64,000 nucleotides of DNA from Streptomyces lydicus (GCF_001729485.1 NZ_CP017157.1:1674001-1738000); one strand, 5' to 3'; positions 16,000 to 24,128 are shown, counted from the stretch's first letter. Translations and numbers: made by a program. The notes: generated from the letters alone by a model not told the origin.

Positions 16000-16767
16000 A
16001 TGGCGAACGAGCGACTTCGTGGGGCGATCACCGAACGAGGGCTCACCATCGAGACCGTCGCCGAACGCCTCGGGGTGGCCAGCAAAACCGTCGAACGGTG
16101 GATCAATCAGGGCCGCAAACCGTATCGCCGCTTCCAGTACGCGGTGGCTTCGCTCCTCCGCTACGAGGTGTCCTACCTGTGGCCCGACGAGCGGACGATG
16201 GCTGAGGTCACGTCAGCCGGCGGCGCGGAGCTGGTGAAGCTGTACCCACACCGTTCAGCGGTGCCCCCGCGCCTCTGGCCGCAGCTCTATTCGTCGTCCA
16301 GGACGTACTTCGATGTGCTGGTCTACTCCGGGTTCTGGCTGACTGAAGATCCCGAATTCCTCCGCCTGGTCAAGGAGAAGTCGGCGGATGGCGTACGGGT
16401 TCGTTTCATGCTTGGCGACCCGGACTGCCCCGAGGTTGCGACCCGTGGTGCAGACGAGGGAATCGGCGATGCGATGGCCAGCAAGATCCGCAACGCATTG
16501 ATGAACTACCGCGGGCTCTTCGGCCTGCCGGGCGTCGAGTTCCGCTTGCACAGCACGACCCTCTACAACTCCATCTACCGTGCCGACAACGAACTACTTG
16601 CGAACGGCCACGTATACGGAGTTGGCGCCTACCTTGCCCCCGTTCTCCACCTACAGCGCGTCCCTGGTGGCGAGCTGTTTGACACCTATGCCGAGAGCGT
16701 TGAGCGCGTGTGGGACTCTGCCCGCGTGATCACCTCACCCACCGACTTCGCGGAGGTTCAGGCATGA
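16000..16767 (+). CDS. HTH regulator with PLD-like C-terminal domain
   Basis: 255 residues with AGAAGGGGAG just before the ATG. Residues 1-60 are an XRE-type helix-turn-helix (LTIETVAERLGVASKTVERW). Residues about 95-250 resemble the phospholipase-D-like fold fused to such regulators in actinobacteria (YFDVLVYSGFW, VRVRFMLGD, FRLHSTTLYNSIYRADNELL), but the classical HxKxxxxD motif is not seen. Two direct repeats CGTCCCAA at 15961 and 15971 lie in its promoter. Its stop overlaps the Nudix start (ATGA). This HTH/PLD-Nudix pair is frequent in AICEs and probably controls excision or replication. Confidence 0.8.
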   Translation: MANERLRGAITERGLTIETVAERLGVASKTVERWINQGRKPYRRFQYAVASLLRYEVSYLWPDERTMAEVTSAGGAELVKLYPHRSAVPPRLWPQLYSSSRTYFDVLVYSGFWLTEDPEFLRLVKEKSADGVRVRFMLGDPDCPEVATRGADEGIGDAMASKIRNALMNYRGLFGLPGVEFRLHSTTLYNSIYRADNELLANGHVYGVGAYLAPVLHLQRVPGGELFDTYAESVERVWDSARVITSPTDFAEVQA

Positions 16768-17237
16768 GCCGCAGGGACTACTTCAACGACCCGGAGGCCC
16801 CGAAAGCCAACTCTGTGGTGCCTTCGGTTACCGCCGTCGTCCGGGATGAGGATGGGCGACTCCTACTCATCCACAAGACCGACAACGACCTGTGGGCTCT
16901 CCCCGGGGGAGGACATGACGTAGGCGAGTCGATCGCCGAGACCGTCGTCCGGGAGGTCGAGGAAGAGACCGGCTTTACGGTCGAGGTGGACGGTGTCAGC
17001 GGGCTCTACACCGACCCGCGCCACGTCATGGCGTACGACGATGGGGAAGTCCGGCAGCAATTCTCCATTTGCTTCCGCGCGCACCTCACAGGCGGCTCGC
17101 TGCGTACCAGCAACGAATCTAAAGAGGTCCGCTGGGTCTCTCCAGCGGACCTCGACCGGCTCGACATCCACCCCTCGATGCGGTTGCGCATTGAGCACGG
17201 CCTGGATGACTCACTGACGGTGCCCTACATCGGCTGA
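16764..17237 (+). CDS. Nudix hydrolase, Pif-like immunity candidate
   Basis: 157 residues. The Nudix box G-x5-E-x7-RE-V-x-EE-x-G-F is complete at residues 49-71 (Gly49, Glu55, Arg63, Glu64, Glu67, Glu68, Gly70). It would hydrolyse a nucleoside diphosphate derivative in the cytoplasm. In pSAM2 a Nudix-motif protein, Pif, blocks redundant transfer into cells that already carry the element. The same neighbourhood here suggests that role, but sequence alone does not separate Pif from a metabolic Nudix enzyme. It is translationally coupled to the HTH regulator and overlaps the convergent HD gene by 13 bp. Confidence 0.85.
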   Translation: MSRRDYFNDPEAPKANSVVPSVTAVVRDEDGRLLLIHKTDNDLWALPGGGHDVGESIAETVVREVEEETGFTVEVDGVSGLYTDPRHVMAYDDGEVRQQFSICFRAHLTGGSLRTSNESKEVRWVSPADLDRLDIHPSMRLRIEHGLDDSLTVPYIG

Positions 17238-17791
17238 CCCGCGCCCACTGCGGCCATCCGCTGTTCCACCCTGCCCGCGGCAGCGTGAATCTCGGGTGCC
17301 GCCCGCTGGATGAAGCGACCCACGATGGTGTCCGGACCGTAGCGCGCCACGATCTCGTTCAGACGGTCGGCCGGCGCGGTGTGGCCGCCATCCGGCGTCG
17401 TCGTCATGTCGCAGAAAATCAGGGCATCCACGAGCTCCGGACGCTCCATCTCGAACTCAGTCGCCAGCTCGTCACGCAGTCCCCGCTCTTCCGCCTCAAG
17501 CAGTGCGCAGGAATGGTGGGCCACCAGGCGAACCACCCGTTCGTCAAACGACTCCTGCTCGCGGAGGAACCGGGCACCGTCGAGCGGATGGAACCCTGTC
17601 GTAGCGATCGATGGCGAGTAGCCGACGTCATGGAGGACCGCGGCGGCCTCCATGACGTCGGCGTCGCGGCCGAGGATGGGGCGCAGGGTCGCCGCGCGCT
17701 TGGCGACGCCGAGCGAATGCGCCCAGCGGCGCGGGAGGGGTTCAGCCAGCATCGATTCCGAGAGGGCAAATGCCTGCTCTGTGAGTCTCAT
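17225..17791 (-). CDS. HD-domain phosphohydrolase
   Basis: 188 residues. Metal ligands of the HD fold are visible: His25 in WAHSLGVA, His54-Asp55 in AAVLHDVGY, a later HHS (RLVAHHSCALLEA) and Asp in DALIFCDMTTTPDG. HD enzymes of this size hydrolyse nucleotides or act on phosphate esters; the substrate is not evident. It starts 10 bp after the tandem-GntR gene and is probably co-transcribed with it. Nudix, HD and GntR together form a recurrent AICE block likely to tune element maintenance or immunity. Confidence 0.85.
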   Translation of the reverse strand: MRLTEQAFALSESMLAEPLPRRWAHSLGVAKRAATLRPILGRDADVMEAAAVLHDVGYSPSIATTGFHPLDGARFLREQESFDERVVRLVAHHSCALLEAEERGLRDELATEFEMERPELVDALIFCDMTTTPDGGHTAPADRLNEIVARYGPDTIVGRFIQRAAPEIHAAAGRVEQRMAAVGAGQPM

Positions 17792-17801
17792 GGGCTCCAG
17801 C

Positions 17802-18251
17802 CTACGAATCGTGTGTGGTCGCCGGGAGGGCGCGAACGAACCGCCCCTTCCCGTGCACAGCTTCCAGTAGCCCCTGACCTTCCAGCGCTGACAGAGCGCT
17901 CCGCAGGGCTGTCCGCGAGACTGCGAATTCCTCGCAGAGCCGGGCCTCGGATGGGAACGCGTCACCGACGGCGAAGCCGCGTTCGGCGATCATGTCGCTC
18001 ATCCTTTGCGCCAAGGGGCGCCGCTCGCTGCCGTCGCTGACCACGCGGCCAATCCCGGGCTCGGAGCGGATGAGACCGTCCTTCTCCAAGATCTCCAAAG
18101 CGCGTCGTACGGTAGTCCGCGCCACCCCGTGCTCACGCATCAGCGCGGCTTCCGAGGGGAGCCCCGTCTCAGCGAAGTGCCCCTTCGCGATCTTCTTGCG
18201 TAGGGCATCCGCGATCAACAAATACGTCCCGCGCGGACTCGCTCCCGGCAT
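17802..18251 (-). CDS. GntR regulator with two tandem winged-helix domains
   Basis: 149 residues from ATG 18251, with GAGAGGGGA upstream. Residues 8-72 are a GntR winged helix (LPSEAALMREHGVARTTVRR...GIGRVV). Residues 78-142 are a second one (FPSEARLCEEFAVSRTALRS...GKGRFV). There is no FCD or UTRA effector domain, unlike normal GntR proteins and unlike the KorSA-like protein of element 2. A protein with two DNA-binding heads could read a whole palindrome as a monomer. It probably controls the transfer promoter and the site at 15815-15833. Confidence 0.85.
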   Translation of the reverse strand: MPGASPRGTYLLIADALRKKIAKGHFAETGLPSEAALMREHGVARTTVRRALEILEKDGLIRSEPGIGRVVSDGSERRPLAQRMSDMIAERGFAVGDAFPSEARLCEEFAVSRTALRSALSALEGQGLLEAVHGKGRFVRALPATTHDS

Positions 18252-18472
18252 CTGGTCCCCTCTCACCCGCTGATGTGCCGCATGGCCAAGCGTCGCACAA
18301 CGGGTATCAGGGGGCCGCTCGCCGGGCACGCGTCGCGGGCGGATCCGACCGGTGGCAGCCTTCAGCGCGGCACGCGGGACGCTGGTTTTCTCAGCTTCCG
18401 TCTATCGCCCGGGTCTCAGGCTCGGTGCGGTGGTGCTGCTGCACTGACCGCTCAGTTTGCGGAACAGCGTGG

Positions 18473-19408
18473 TTACCGGGTTTCCTCGGTCGCCTCTGCC
18501 GGGGGGCTGGGGATGCTGGCTGTGCAGGCGAAGCAGAACGACACCGGGAGCGACTCGCTGGCGAGACGGACGCCGGGGACCATAGTCTGCGCCTGACACT
18601 CTGGACAGAGTTGGGGGTAGCCCTTGTCTCTCGTGTAGAGCTCCATGATCCAAGGAGTTAGGGCGAGCCAGGTGTGGCCGCAGAAGTGGCAGCGGACGGT
18701 TTCTCCATCGGTGACCAGGGCCATCTCGTGGCACTGATCGCACTCCGTGGTGCGGTTCTCGGAGCCTTTCAGTTCCCCGCGTAGCCGTCGTCTGCGTTGG
18801 GTGATGAATGTGTGGACTCCGTCCAGTCCGTTGCGAACCTGGAGCATGTCCGCGCCAATGGTGTTGCTCTCGTCCTGGTCGAAGTCCGGCAGGAGGGCGT
18901 CGTCGAGGAAGTGGACGAGGAAGTCGAGCACACGGCCGGCGCGGGCCTCAAGGGCGCGGGCGTTGTGCGTCAGACCGTAGTGCTGCAAGGCATTGCGGTC
19001 GCGGCCGAGGTCCTTGAGGGCCGCCTGCTCCTTGTCGGTTATGTGGACGCCGACGATGTTACGCAGTCGGGTGACGGCCTCGTTGATGGTGCAGCTCTTG
19101 AAGTCGCCGGAGCGGAAGGCCCGTTCGGTGGCCTCGCCGGGGTTGTCGAAGACCAGGCTCCAGTGCTCGCGTACGAGCCGGGCCTTGAGTAGCACCTCGG
19201 TGGCGGCCTGCAGGTGAAGCACCGCGTACTTGATGTCGCGGGGGCCGACCTCACTCCTGGTGAGGTGGTCGACGACACTTACGAGGTAGTCGACGCCATT
19301 GCGGACGGGTGGGAAGTCGAGCTGGTGGGAATCTGGCACCACCCCCGCGGGAGCCGCAGAAGCTTGTGATTCGCCCGTGGGGGCGATGTCCCGATCTGGC
19401 GGCTGCAT
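18473..19408 (-). CDS. HEPN-like protein with two C-terminal zinc ribbons
   Basis: 311 residues from ATG 19408 (no clear Shine-Dalgarno, so the start is uncertain). Residues about 35-175 are helical and fit a HEPN domain. The first helices include DIKYAVLHLQAATEVLLKAR, and RNALQH at 138-143 matches the R(N/D)xxxH ribonuclease motif. The C-terminal part has Cys pairs 223/226 with 240/243 and 268/271 with 292/295, two zinc ribbons. HEPN RNases serve as toxins and abortive-infection effectors; zinc ribbons would bind RNA or protein. No antitoxin is adjacent. It stands alone between the GntR and RHH genes and is likely defence or maintenance cargo. The assignment is from motifs only. Confidence 0.6.
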   Translation of the reverse strand: MQPPDRDIAPTGESQASAAPAGVVPDSHQLDFPPVRNGVDYLVSVVDHLTRSEVGPRDIKYAVLHLQAATEVLLKARLVREHWSLVFDNPGEATERAFRSGDFKSCTINEAVTRLRNIVGVHITDKEQAALKDLGRDRNALQHYGLTHNARALEARAGRVLDFLVHFLDDALLPDFDQDESNTIGADMLQVRNGLDGVHTFITQRRRRLRGELKGSENRTTECDQCHEMALVTDGETVRCHFCGHTWLALTPWIMELYTRDKGYPQLCPECQAQTMVPGVRLASESLPVSFCFACTASIPSPPAEATEETR

Positions 19409-19702
19409 GCGCACAGGGTATCCGTGACGGTCCTGGCGGCAGAGAGCGCGCAAGATGGAGGAATTCCGGCAAGCACTCCGCGCGTTCCTGGATACCCCGC
19501 CCACTGACTGCTCCGAGGGCGACGACCGGCAGGGGCTCCTTGCCGCACCCCGTCGCGCTTCCGTATGAGGCCGACCACGAGCGGGCAAGTTCGCTATGGG
19601 GTCGCGCCTGGGCGATCGAACTGCTCTAAGAGGGGTGCGAGGGGGCTCCTGGCCCCTTCTTTCACAGCTCTACACCGAGCGGCGCAGCCCCCTCAGCAAT
19701 GA

Positions 19703-19734
19703 GCCCGGAGATCTGGAAGTTCAGGTCTCCGGGC
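19703..19734. terminator. terminator hairpin downstream of the RHH gene
   Basis: GCCCGGAGATCTG (19703-19715) pairs with CAGGTCTCCGGGC (19722-19734), a 13-bp stem with one G-U around GAAGTT. The gene-free gap 19409-19780 otherwise holds nothing I can name. Confidence 0.7.
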
Positions 19735-19780
19735 AATTGCGTCCGCGAGTACTCGAACTAACGGCCCGAGTGAGCCCCCC

Positions 19781-20017
19781 TCACACAATGTGCACCCGCT
19801 CAAGGGAACCGTCCTCGTTGCGCAACATCAGTTGCCGACCGCCAGCCATCTCCCTGGCCAGGAAGGCGTAGACCTGCACAGCACGGTTAATTACATCCGA
19901 CTTGGACAGCCCGGAGACTTCCGTAAGGTCGTGAACAGCCTGGACGGCCGCCGGTACGAAGGTCACCGAGTAGCGCTCACTCTCAGCGGGTTCCACGGGT
20001 CGCAATGATCTGGCCAT
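19781..20017 (-). CDS. ribbon-helix-helix (CopG/Arc-type) DNA-binding protein
   Basis: 78 residues. ERYSVTFVPAAVQAVHDLTE followed by GLSKSDVINRAVQVYAFLA has the beta strand and two helices of the ribbon-helix-helix fold. Such proteins repress their own promoters and often act as antitoxins or partition factors. No partner toxin is adjacent, though the HEPN protein is the next gene downstream on the same strand, about 370 bp away. It is a possible regulator of that gene or of the divergent leader at 20203. Confidence 0.75.
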   Translation of the reverse strand: MARSLRPVEPAESERYSVTFVPAAVQAVHDLTEVSGLSKSDVINRAVQVYAFLAREMAGGRQLMLRNEDGSLERVHIV

Positions 20018-20202
20018 GACACCTTCCTTGACTCGGATGTCGACGCACGCTGCCGATCATCCAGCACTCCACACCATCACTGTCTCACACAGGCATCGAA
20101 CGCGCACCTATCTAACTGCGAATCTGGTGCACTTTTGGTGCGTACCCGCTAGAGTGGGCCCACTCCTCCCCTAACCCAGGGGAGACAGAGAGAGGAGAGC
20201 CC

Positions 20203-20238
20203 ATGCAGGAGAAAAGCCGGCCAGCCGCTGACTCGTAG
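20203..20238 (+). CDS. putative 11-aa leader peptide
   Basis: ATG with a strong GAGAGGAGAG site, encoding MQEKSRPAADS and a TAG stop. The stop lies inside a hairpin, CCAGCCGCT (20221-20229) with AGCGGCTGG (20237-20245). A well-placed ribosome site, a tiny ORF and a stop-codon hairpin are what an attenuation leader looks like. The next gene begins 76 bp later. Translation is not proven. Confidence 0.45.
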   Translation: MQEKSRPAADS

Positions 20239-20314
20239 CGGCTGGGGGCTAGCTCCGCCCCGGTTCTGTCGCGATCCAAAAGGGGTTCGCAGCCGGGGCA
20301 CCCGAAAGGGATGA

Positions 20315-20680
20315 ATGAACACGAACACGGACGTGACTGTCCAGCCGACCATCAGCGCTCTTGCCCTCAACCAGGGGGAAGCGGCCGAGGCGGAGGGATT
20401 GCTCCTGACCGAGCCCACCGGGGCTGCGACGGTCAGGTTCTCCCTCGCCCCGGTGGGCATGGAGGTCTCCGCCTCTGTCCCGGAGAAGTGGAGTGGTGAT
20501 TCACTGCGCACTCTCCACTATCTGGGCGCCACTGCTGCATCGACGATTGGACCGGTCGCACTGCTGACGGTGACGGCAGGCACCAGCGTGCCATGGGGAG
20601 CCGCAGTTGGCCTCGGGCTGCTGCTCATCCTCATGCCTCTCGCCTACGTCCTCCTCAGCAACAGGCAGTCGAAGGGCTAA
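20315..20680 (+). CDS. small membrane protein of unknown function
   Basis: 121 residues. The first 65 are soluble. Two hydrophobic segments follow at about 68-85 (GATAASTIGPVALLTVTAG) and 88-112 (WGAAVGLGLLLILMPLAYVL), then a short basic tail. AAAGGG lies just upstream. It is the last clear gene before attR, behind the putative leader peptide. Family not recognised; it may be a spread or exclusion protein. Confidence 0.6.
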   Translation: MNTNTDVTVQPTISALALNQGEAAEAEGLLLTEPTGAATVRFSLAPVGMEVSASVPEKWSGDSLRTLHYLGATAASTIGPVALLTVTAGTSVPWGAAVGLGLLLILMPLAYVLLSNRQSKG

Positions 20681-20761
20681 CCGACCTTCGCAGCCGATGG
20701 GTTTCCGTAACTATCGAACTGGCGCCACCCTCTAAGTCCAGAGGATGACCTTCACGGTCAA

Positions 20762-20794
20762 GCCTGACGTCCCACCTTGTGCGGGACGTCAGGC
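20762..20794. terminator. perfect 12-bp hairpin after the last right-end gene
   Basis: GCCTGACGTCCC (20762-20773) and GGGACGTCAGGC (20783-20794) with a 9-nt loop. It lies 82 bp after the 121-aa gene and is a likely terminator insulating attR. Confidence 0.75.
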
Positions 20795-21187
20795 CCTGCA
20801 CCACCACAAGGTCGCGGGGCGGTCGTCTCTGGGTCGCCCGAGCGCGCTCCAGATCGACCAGCGACGACCGTTGAGAACCACTCCCCGCAGGTCATCTCAA
20901 CGACCTGATCTATCGTCCTAGGTGACGACTCTGGCTCATCAGTTCTTCGGCTTCTGACCTGCGTATGCGTACCGTGGTGGACGGTGGTAAGCCAAGATCG
21001 GGCAACTCGTAATGCGTAGGTCTCAGGTTCCAGAGCCGAGGGCTATTGTCGGCATGTCTGCACCCCTCGCTGACGGCAATAGCTGACGGCAACGCATGTG
21101 GACTCCGCCGTACGTGAGACGACAGGTATGCATGGCGTGAGGCGAAGCAGCAGGGAGCCTCGAAGGCTGACGAGTCGCTTGATCGAA
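20795..21187. other. gene-poor stretch next to attR
   Basis: About 390 bp without a convincing gene. A 60-codon minus-strand frame (20910-21092) has plausible composition (VRIRRSEAEELMSQSRHLGR) but no ribosome site and no family resemblance. A near-direct repeat, TGACGGCAATAG and CTGACGGCAACG, lies near 21072-21092. Integrase arm-binding sites would be expected here but I cannot pick them out. Confidence 0.4.
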
Positions 21188-21230
21188 CTTACAAAGCAGA
21201 TGTCACAGGTTCGAATCCTGTTGTGCCCAC
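21188..21230 (+). repeat. attR core: 43-bp direct repeat, right copy
   Basis: Identical to 938-980. It restores only the tRNA-Val 3' half and is therefore not a functional tRNA. It marks the right end of element 1. The ancestral tRNA terminator follows 10 bp later. Confidence 0.95.
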
Positions 21231-21239
21231 GAGTCAGAG

Positions 21240-21267
21240 GACCCCCTGTTGATCATGACAGGGGGTC
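21240..21267 (+). terminator. ancestral tRNA-Val terminator, displaced by the element
   Basis: A 10-bp stem, GACCCCCTGT (21240-21249) and ACAGGGGGTC (21258-21267), followed by TTTTG, a classic intrinsic terminator. Before integration it would have followed the tRNA by about 10 bp. Its position right after attR supports the boundary call. Confidence 0.85.
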
Positions 21268-21459
21268 TTTTGCGTCCGCGTCCGGATGTGACACCGACGC
21301 TCACGTTCAGCCCGCGGCGGGCCGTCGCTTCACCGGCCGCTCCAGGTGTCTCACGGTGTCACGCTGCGTGTCCCACGCGACGGGGAGGGCGGTCGACCGC
21401 GGCGGATAGGTTGCCCGTAGCCGGTTGGTCGGACGGCTGAGCAGCCAGGGGGCGTTCGC

Positions 21460-21633
21460 ATGGATGAAGACGAGGTCAGGCGCGCCGTGGCGCGAGGGAT
21501 GCAGGACTACGAGAGGTCGCGGCCGAAGCCCAAGGGGGTTGTCCGGGAGGCGGAGAGCGCCGTGGGTGGCTGCCTCGCGATGTTCGTGGTGGCGCTGGTG
21601 ATTCTGGGCATCGTCGCAGCCTGCAATCGGTGA
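21460..21633 (+). CDS. 57-aa single-span membrane protein
   Basis: Begins MDEDEVRRAVARGMQDYERS, acidic then basic, and ends with a hydrophobic anchor GGCLAMFVVALVILGIVAAC and a short tail. A weak AGGGGG site precedes the ATG. Codon use fits the neighbours. It is the first chromosomal gene after the element; function unknown. Confidence 0.6.
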   Translation: MDEDEVRRAVARGMQDYERSRPKPKGVVREAESAVGGCLAMFVVALVILGIVAACNR

Positions 21634-21741
21634 CGCCCGGCTGGCCGGCCGCTACGCGGCGAGGGGCGGGATCTCGGGGGGCGCAAAGTCGTGGCGTCGA
21701 GGTGCGCGGGATCGGCGCCCGGCCGCCCTACGCTGACGCAC

Positions 21742-22836
21742 GTGACGCGCTTGATCGTGGCAGCGGGAGGAGGCGGCGACGCTGTCGCCGCGGCGATGCT
21801 GGATGCGGCCCTGTACGGGGGCGAGACTCCGGCGGTGGTTCTCACTTATGCGTGGGACCGTCTCCTGATCGACCCCGTGCCCGGGCCGAGGGGGCCGGCC
21901 AATTTCACCGGTCTCCGTCTCCTCACCCGAAGCGTCCGGACGGTCCCCGCCGACGCGGCGCCGATCGCTCCTGCGGGCTCGACGCTGCCCCGGCTGGCCG
22001 CGGAGTTGTCGCAGACCCTCGCGCTCATCGACCCGCATCACGGCGCCGAGGGCATCGTTCGGCAACTGGAGGAGATCGTCCAGTACTTGGAGCCGGACTC
22101 CGTCGACCTCCTGGACGTCGGCGGCGACATCCTGGCCCGGGGCGACGAACCCACCCTCCGCAGCCCGCTCGCCGACGCCCTCACCCTCGCGGCGTGCTGC
22201 GAACTCAACTTCCCCGTACGGCTGCTGGTCGCCGGCCCCGGCCTCGACGGCGAAATCCCCGCCGACGCCCTGCGCGAACGCCTGGGCCCCGTTGCCGTGA
22301 CACTCACCGCCGAGCACGTCACGCCCGTCAGCTCGGTACTGGAGTGGCACCCCTCCGAGGCCGCGGCCATGCTGGCCGCCACGGCACGCGGGGCCCGCGG
22401 TCTGTGCGAGGTGCGGGACGCCGGCCTGCCCGTCGCGCTCACCGACGACGGGCCCGTCGTGTACGAGGCGGACCTCGACGAAGCCCTCGACCGCAACCAG
22501 CTCGCCCGAGCCGTCCTCGCGACGGAGAACCTGCACGAGGTCGAGCAGTACAGCCGCGAGATCTGCGGCTTCTCCGAGATCGACCACGAGCGCGACAAGG
22601 CCGGTCTGCTCGGCAGCCGGCCCGCCCGGCCGCTCGACCCGGAGGCCGTACTCCGCCAGCTCGACGAGTTCGAGGCCGCCGCCCGGTCCCGTGGGATCAC
22701 CCACACCACGTTCCGCCGGCTCACCGAAGCCTTCGGTCTCGGCGGCCACCAGCGGCTGGACCTCAGGGCACTGCTGCTCAGCAGCCACCCGGAGCAGTAC
22801 CAGGCCCCGCTCTGGCGCCTCCCCTCCGGAGCCTGA
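21742..22836 (+). CDS. DUF1152 family protein
   Basis: 364 residues from GTG 21742. The Gly-rich start TRLIVAAGGGGDAVAAAMLD and the central SVDLLDVGGDILARGDEPTL segment, followed by SPLADALTLAAC, are the hallmarks of DUF1152. The N terminus resembles a Rossmann-type nucleotide-binding loop, but no activity is established. The upstream extension in the same frame is arginine rich and unlikely to be translated. Confidence 0.88.
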   Translation: MTRLIVAAGGGGDAVAAAMLDAALYGGETPAVVLTYAWDRLLIDPVPGPRGPANFTGLRLLTRSVRTVPADAAPIAPAGSTLPRLAAELSQTLALIDPHHGAEGIVRQLEEIVQYLEPDSVDLLDVGGDILARGDEPTLRSPLADALTLAACCELNFPVRLLVAGPGLDGEIPADALRERLGPVAVTLTAEHVTPVSSVLEWHPSEAAAMLAATARGARGLCEVRDAGLPVALTDDGPVVYEADLDEALDRNQLARAVLATENLHEVEQYSREICGFSEIDHERDKAGLLGSRPARPLDPEAVLRQLDEFEAAARSRGITHTTFRRLTEAFGLGGHQRLDLRALLLSSHPEQYQAPLWRLPSGA

Positions 22837-22958
22837 TCACCGATCGGAGTGCCGCGGCCGGGCGCTCCGGGCGTTCTTGACCCGTCCCGCGAGGTGCCAC
22901 CGGCTCGGATAAGCTCACCGCCGGTCCAGCCGGGTTTTCGGAGCCGCAAGGGGGAGCC

Positions 22959-23309
22959 GTGCAGCTCACGGTGCAGTGGGGGGACCTGTGGGTGCCCGTG
23001 TCGATGATGGTTCTCAGCGTCCTCCTCAGTGTGGGGACGCGTCGGTGGCGACGCCGGCGGCAGGCTGCCGTGCGGTGGCGTTCACGGACTCACTGGGAAT
23101 GGCTGCCGTTCCTGTTCGGGCTGGTCGTGGTCATCGCGGAGCTGTCGCGTCTGCTGGACGTACCCGCCCCGGGGGCCGCGATCGCCGACGTGGTGGCTCG
23201 GGTGCTCGCCCTCACCACCGTCTTCATGATCTTCCGGGCCCTGTTCATCCTGTTCGCGCGCGGCGGCCGGGTCCTGTTCCGACGTCGAGGGGTGGGCAGC
23301 GGCAGCTGA
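22959..23309 (+). CDS. small membrane protein of unknown function
   Basis: 116 residues from GTG 22959 with AAGGGGGAG upstream. Hydrophobic segments lie at about 9-26, 48-65 and 78-100, separated by a very basic loop (RRWRRRRQAAVRWRSR), suggesting three spans with a cytoplasmic basic loop. No family recognised. Confidence 0.65.
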   Translation: MQLTVQWGDLWVPVSMMVLSVLLSVGTRRWRRRRQAAVRWRSRTHWEWLPFLFGLVVVIAELSRLLDVPAPGAAIADVVARVLALTTVFMIFRALFILFARGGRVLFRRRGVGSGS

Positions 23310-23333
23310 CCGCACGGCCGACGGGGCCGTGGG

Positions 23334-24128
23334 CTACCGCTGGGGCGACGACAGGATCTGGATCACCGTGCGCAGCGGCTCCGGCGACGTGGAGAACTCG
23401 CCGAGGAAGGGATAGGACAGTTCCGCGACGAGGAACAGGTTGGCGGCAACGAGGAGGCTCACCGCGCCGACCATCCCGTAGTGCATCAGGGCGCGTTCGG
23501 AGCCGAAGGTGACGGAGAACCCGAGGACCAGGCCACTGGTCAGAAAGACCACCAGCCACAGGGACAGGGGCGGGCCGATGTTGCTGCGTGCCTGAAGCAG
23601 GCGTTCCGTCCGGGCTCTGCTCAAGTCCCTCAGGGACGCCAGCGAGCCGGCGAGGAAGGCTCGTTGGGTGTCGTTGCGGGGTGTGACGCTTTCGTAGGCG
23701 CTGTACAGGCGGTTCAGCGCGTTCTCGGCCTCCGGCGTGGTCCGGCCGGTCGCGGCGCCGGCCCACTCGTCCGCGGCCGCGCGTCCGTACTGCCCCAGGC
23801 TCTGCCGGAGCCGGGCGCTCTCGGTGCTGCCGAACACCTCCAGGCCCCTGGCCATCTGTGCCGCCATGGCGCCCTCGGTCCGCGTCGTCTGGTCCGCGGT
23901 GTTCACCTGGCCCCAGAGCGCGAGGACGATGAAGCCGACGAGGAACCCGTAGACGACAGCGATCACGGGGAAGAGGAACTGGGCGATCTCGTTGTGCTCG
24001 CCCCGCTTCAGGCGGGGGAAACGGTGCCGGACGTATGCCTGGACGGCTGCTGTCCCGCCGGCGACCCCCACGATGAGCCCTGCCAGCAGCAGCCAGGGAG
24101 GGACGTTGATCACGATCCAACGGGTCAT
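23334..24128 (-). CDS. DUF4239 (bestrophin-like) membrane protein
   Basis: 264 residues from ATG 24128 (MTRWIVINVPPWLLLAGLIV). Two N-terminal spans (about 10-32 and 50-75, with FLFPVIAVVYGFLVGFIVLALWG) and two C-terminal spans (about 180-200 and 210-235) bracket a soluble helical region with ENALNRLYSAYESV. This is the usual layout of the DUF4239 family, proposed to be bestrophin-like channels. Divergent from the VOC gene. Confidence 0.8.
   Translation of the reverse strand: MTRWIVINVPPWLLLAGLIVGVAGGTAAVQAYVRHRFPRLKRGEHNEIAQFLFPVIAVVYGFLVGFIVLALWGQVNTADQTTRTEGAMAAQMARGLEVFGSTESARLRQSLGQYGRAAADEWAGAATGRTTPEAENALNRLYSAYESVTPRNDTQRAFLAGSLASLRDLSRARTERLLQARSNIGPPLSLWLVVFLTSGLVLGFSVTFGSERALMHYGMVGAVSLLVAANLFLVAELSYPFLGEFSTSPEPLRTVIQILSSPQR

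Larger units (their letters stand above)
938..21230. mobile_element. AICE 1: integrated conjugative element in tRNA-Val
   Basis: A 20.3-kb element bounded by a 43-bp perfect direct repeat of the tRNA-Val 3' half. The gene set is that of an actinomycete integrative and conjugative element: tyrosine integrase plus Xis beside attL, a primase-polymerase and ATPase replication pair, one FtsK/TraB-type translocase, several spread-type membrane proteins, GntR regulation and a Nudix protein. Both ends and every expected module are present, so it looks complete and potentially mobile. The chromosome would be restored by joining the two 43-bp copies. Confidence 0.95.

Noticed and set aside
20910..21092. 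60-codon minus-strand gene next to attR
   Set aside because: No ribosome site, no family resemblance; kept only as a note.
21188..21230. second tRNA-Val gene
   Set aside because: Only the 3' half is present; it is the attR repeat, not a full tRNA.
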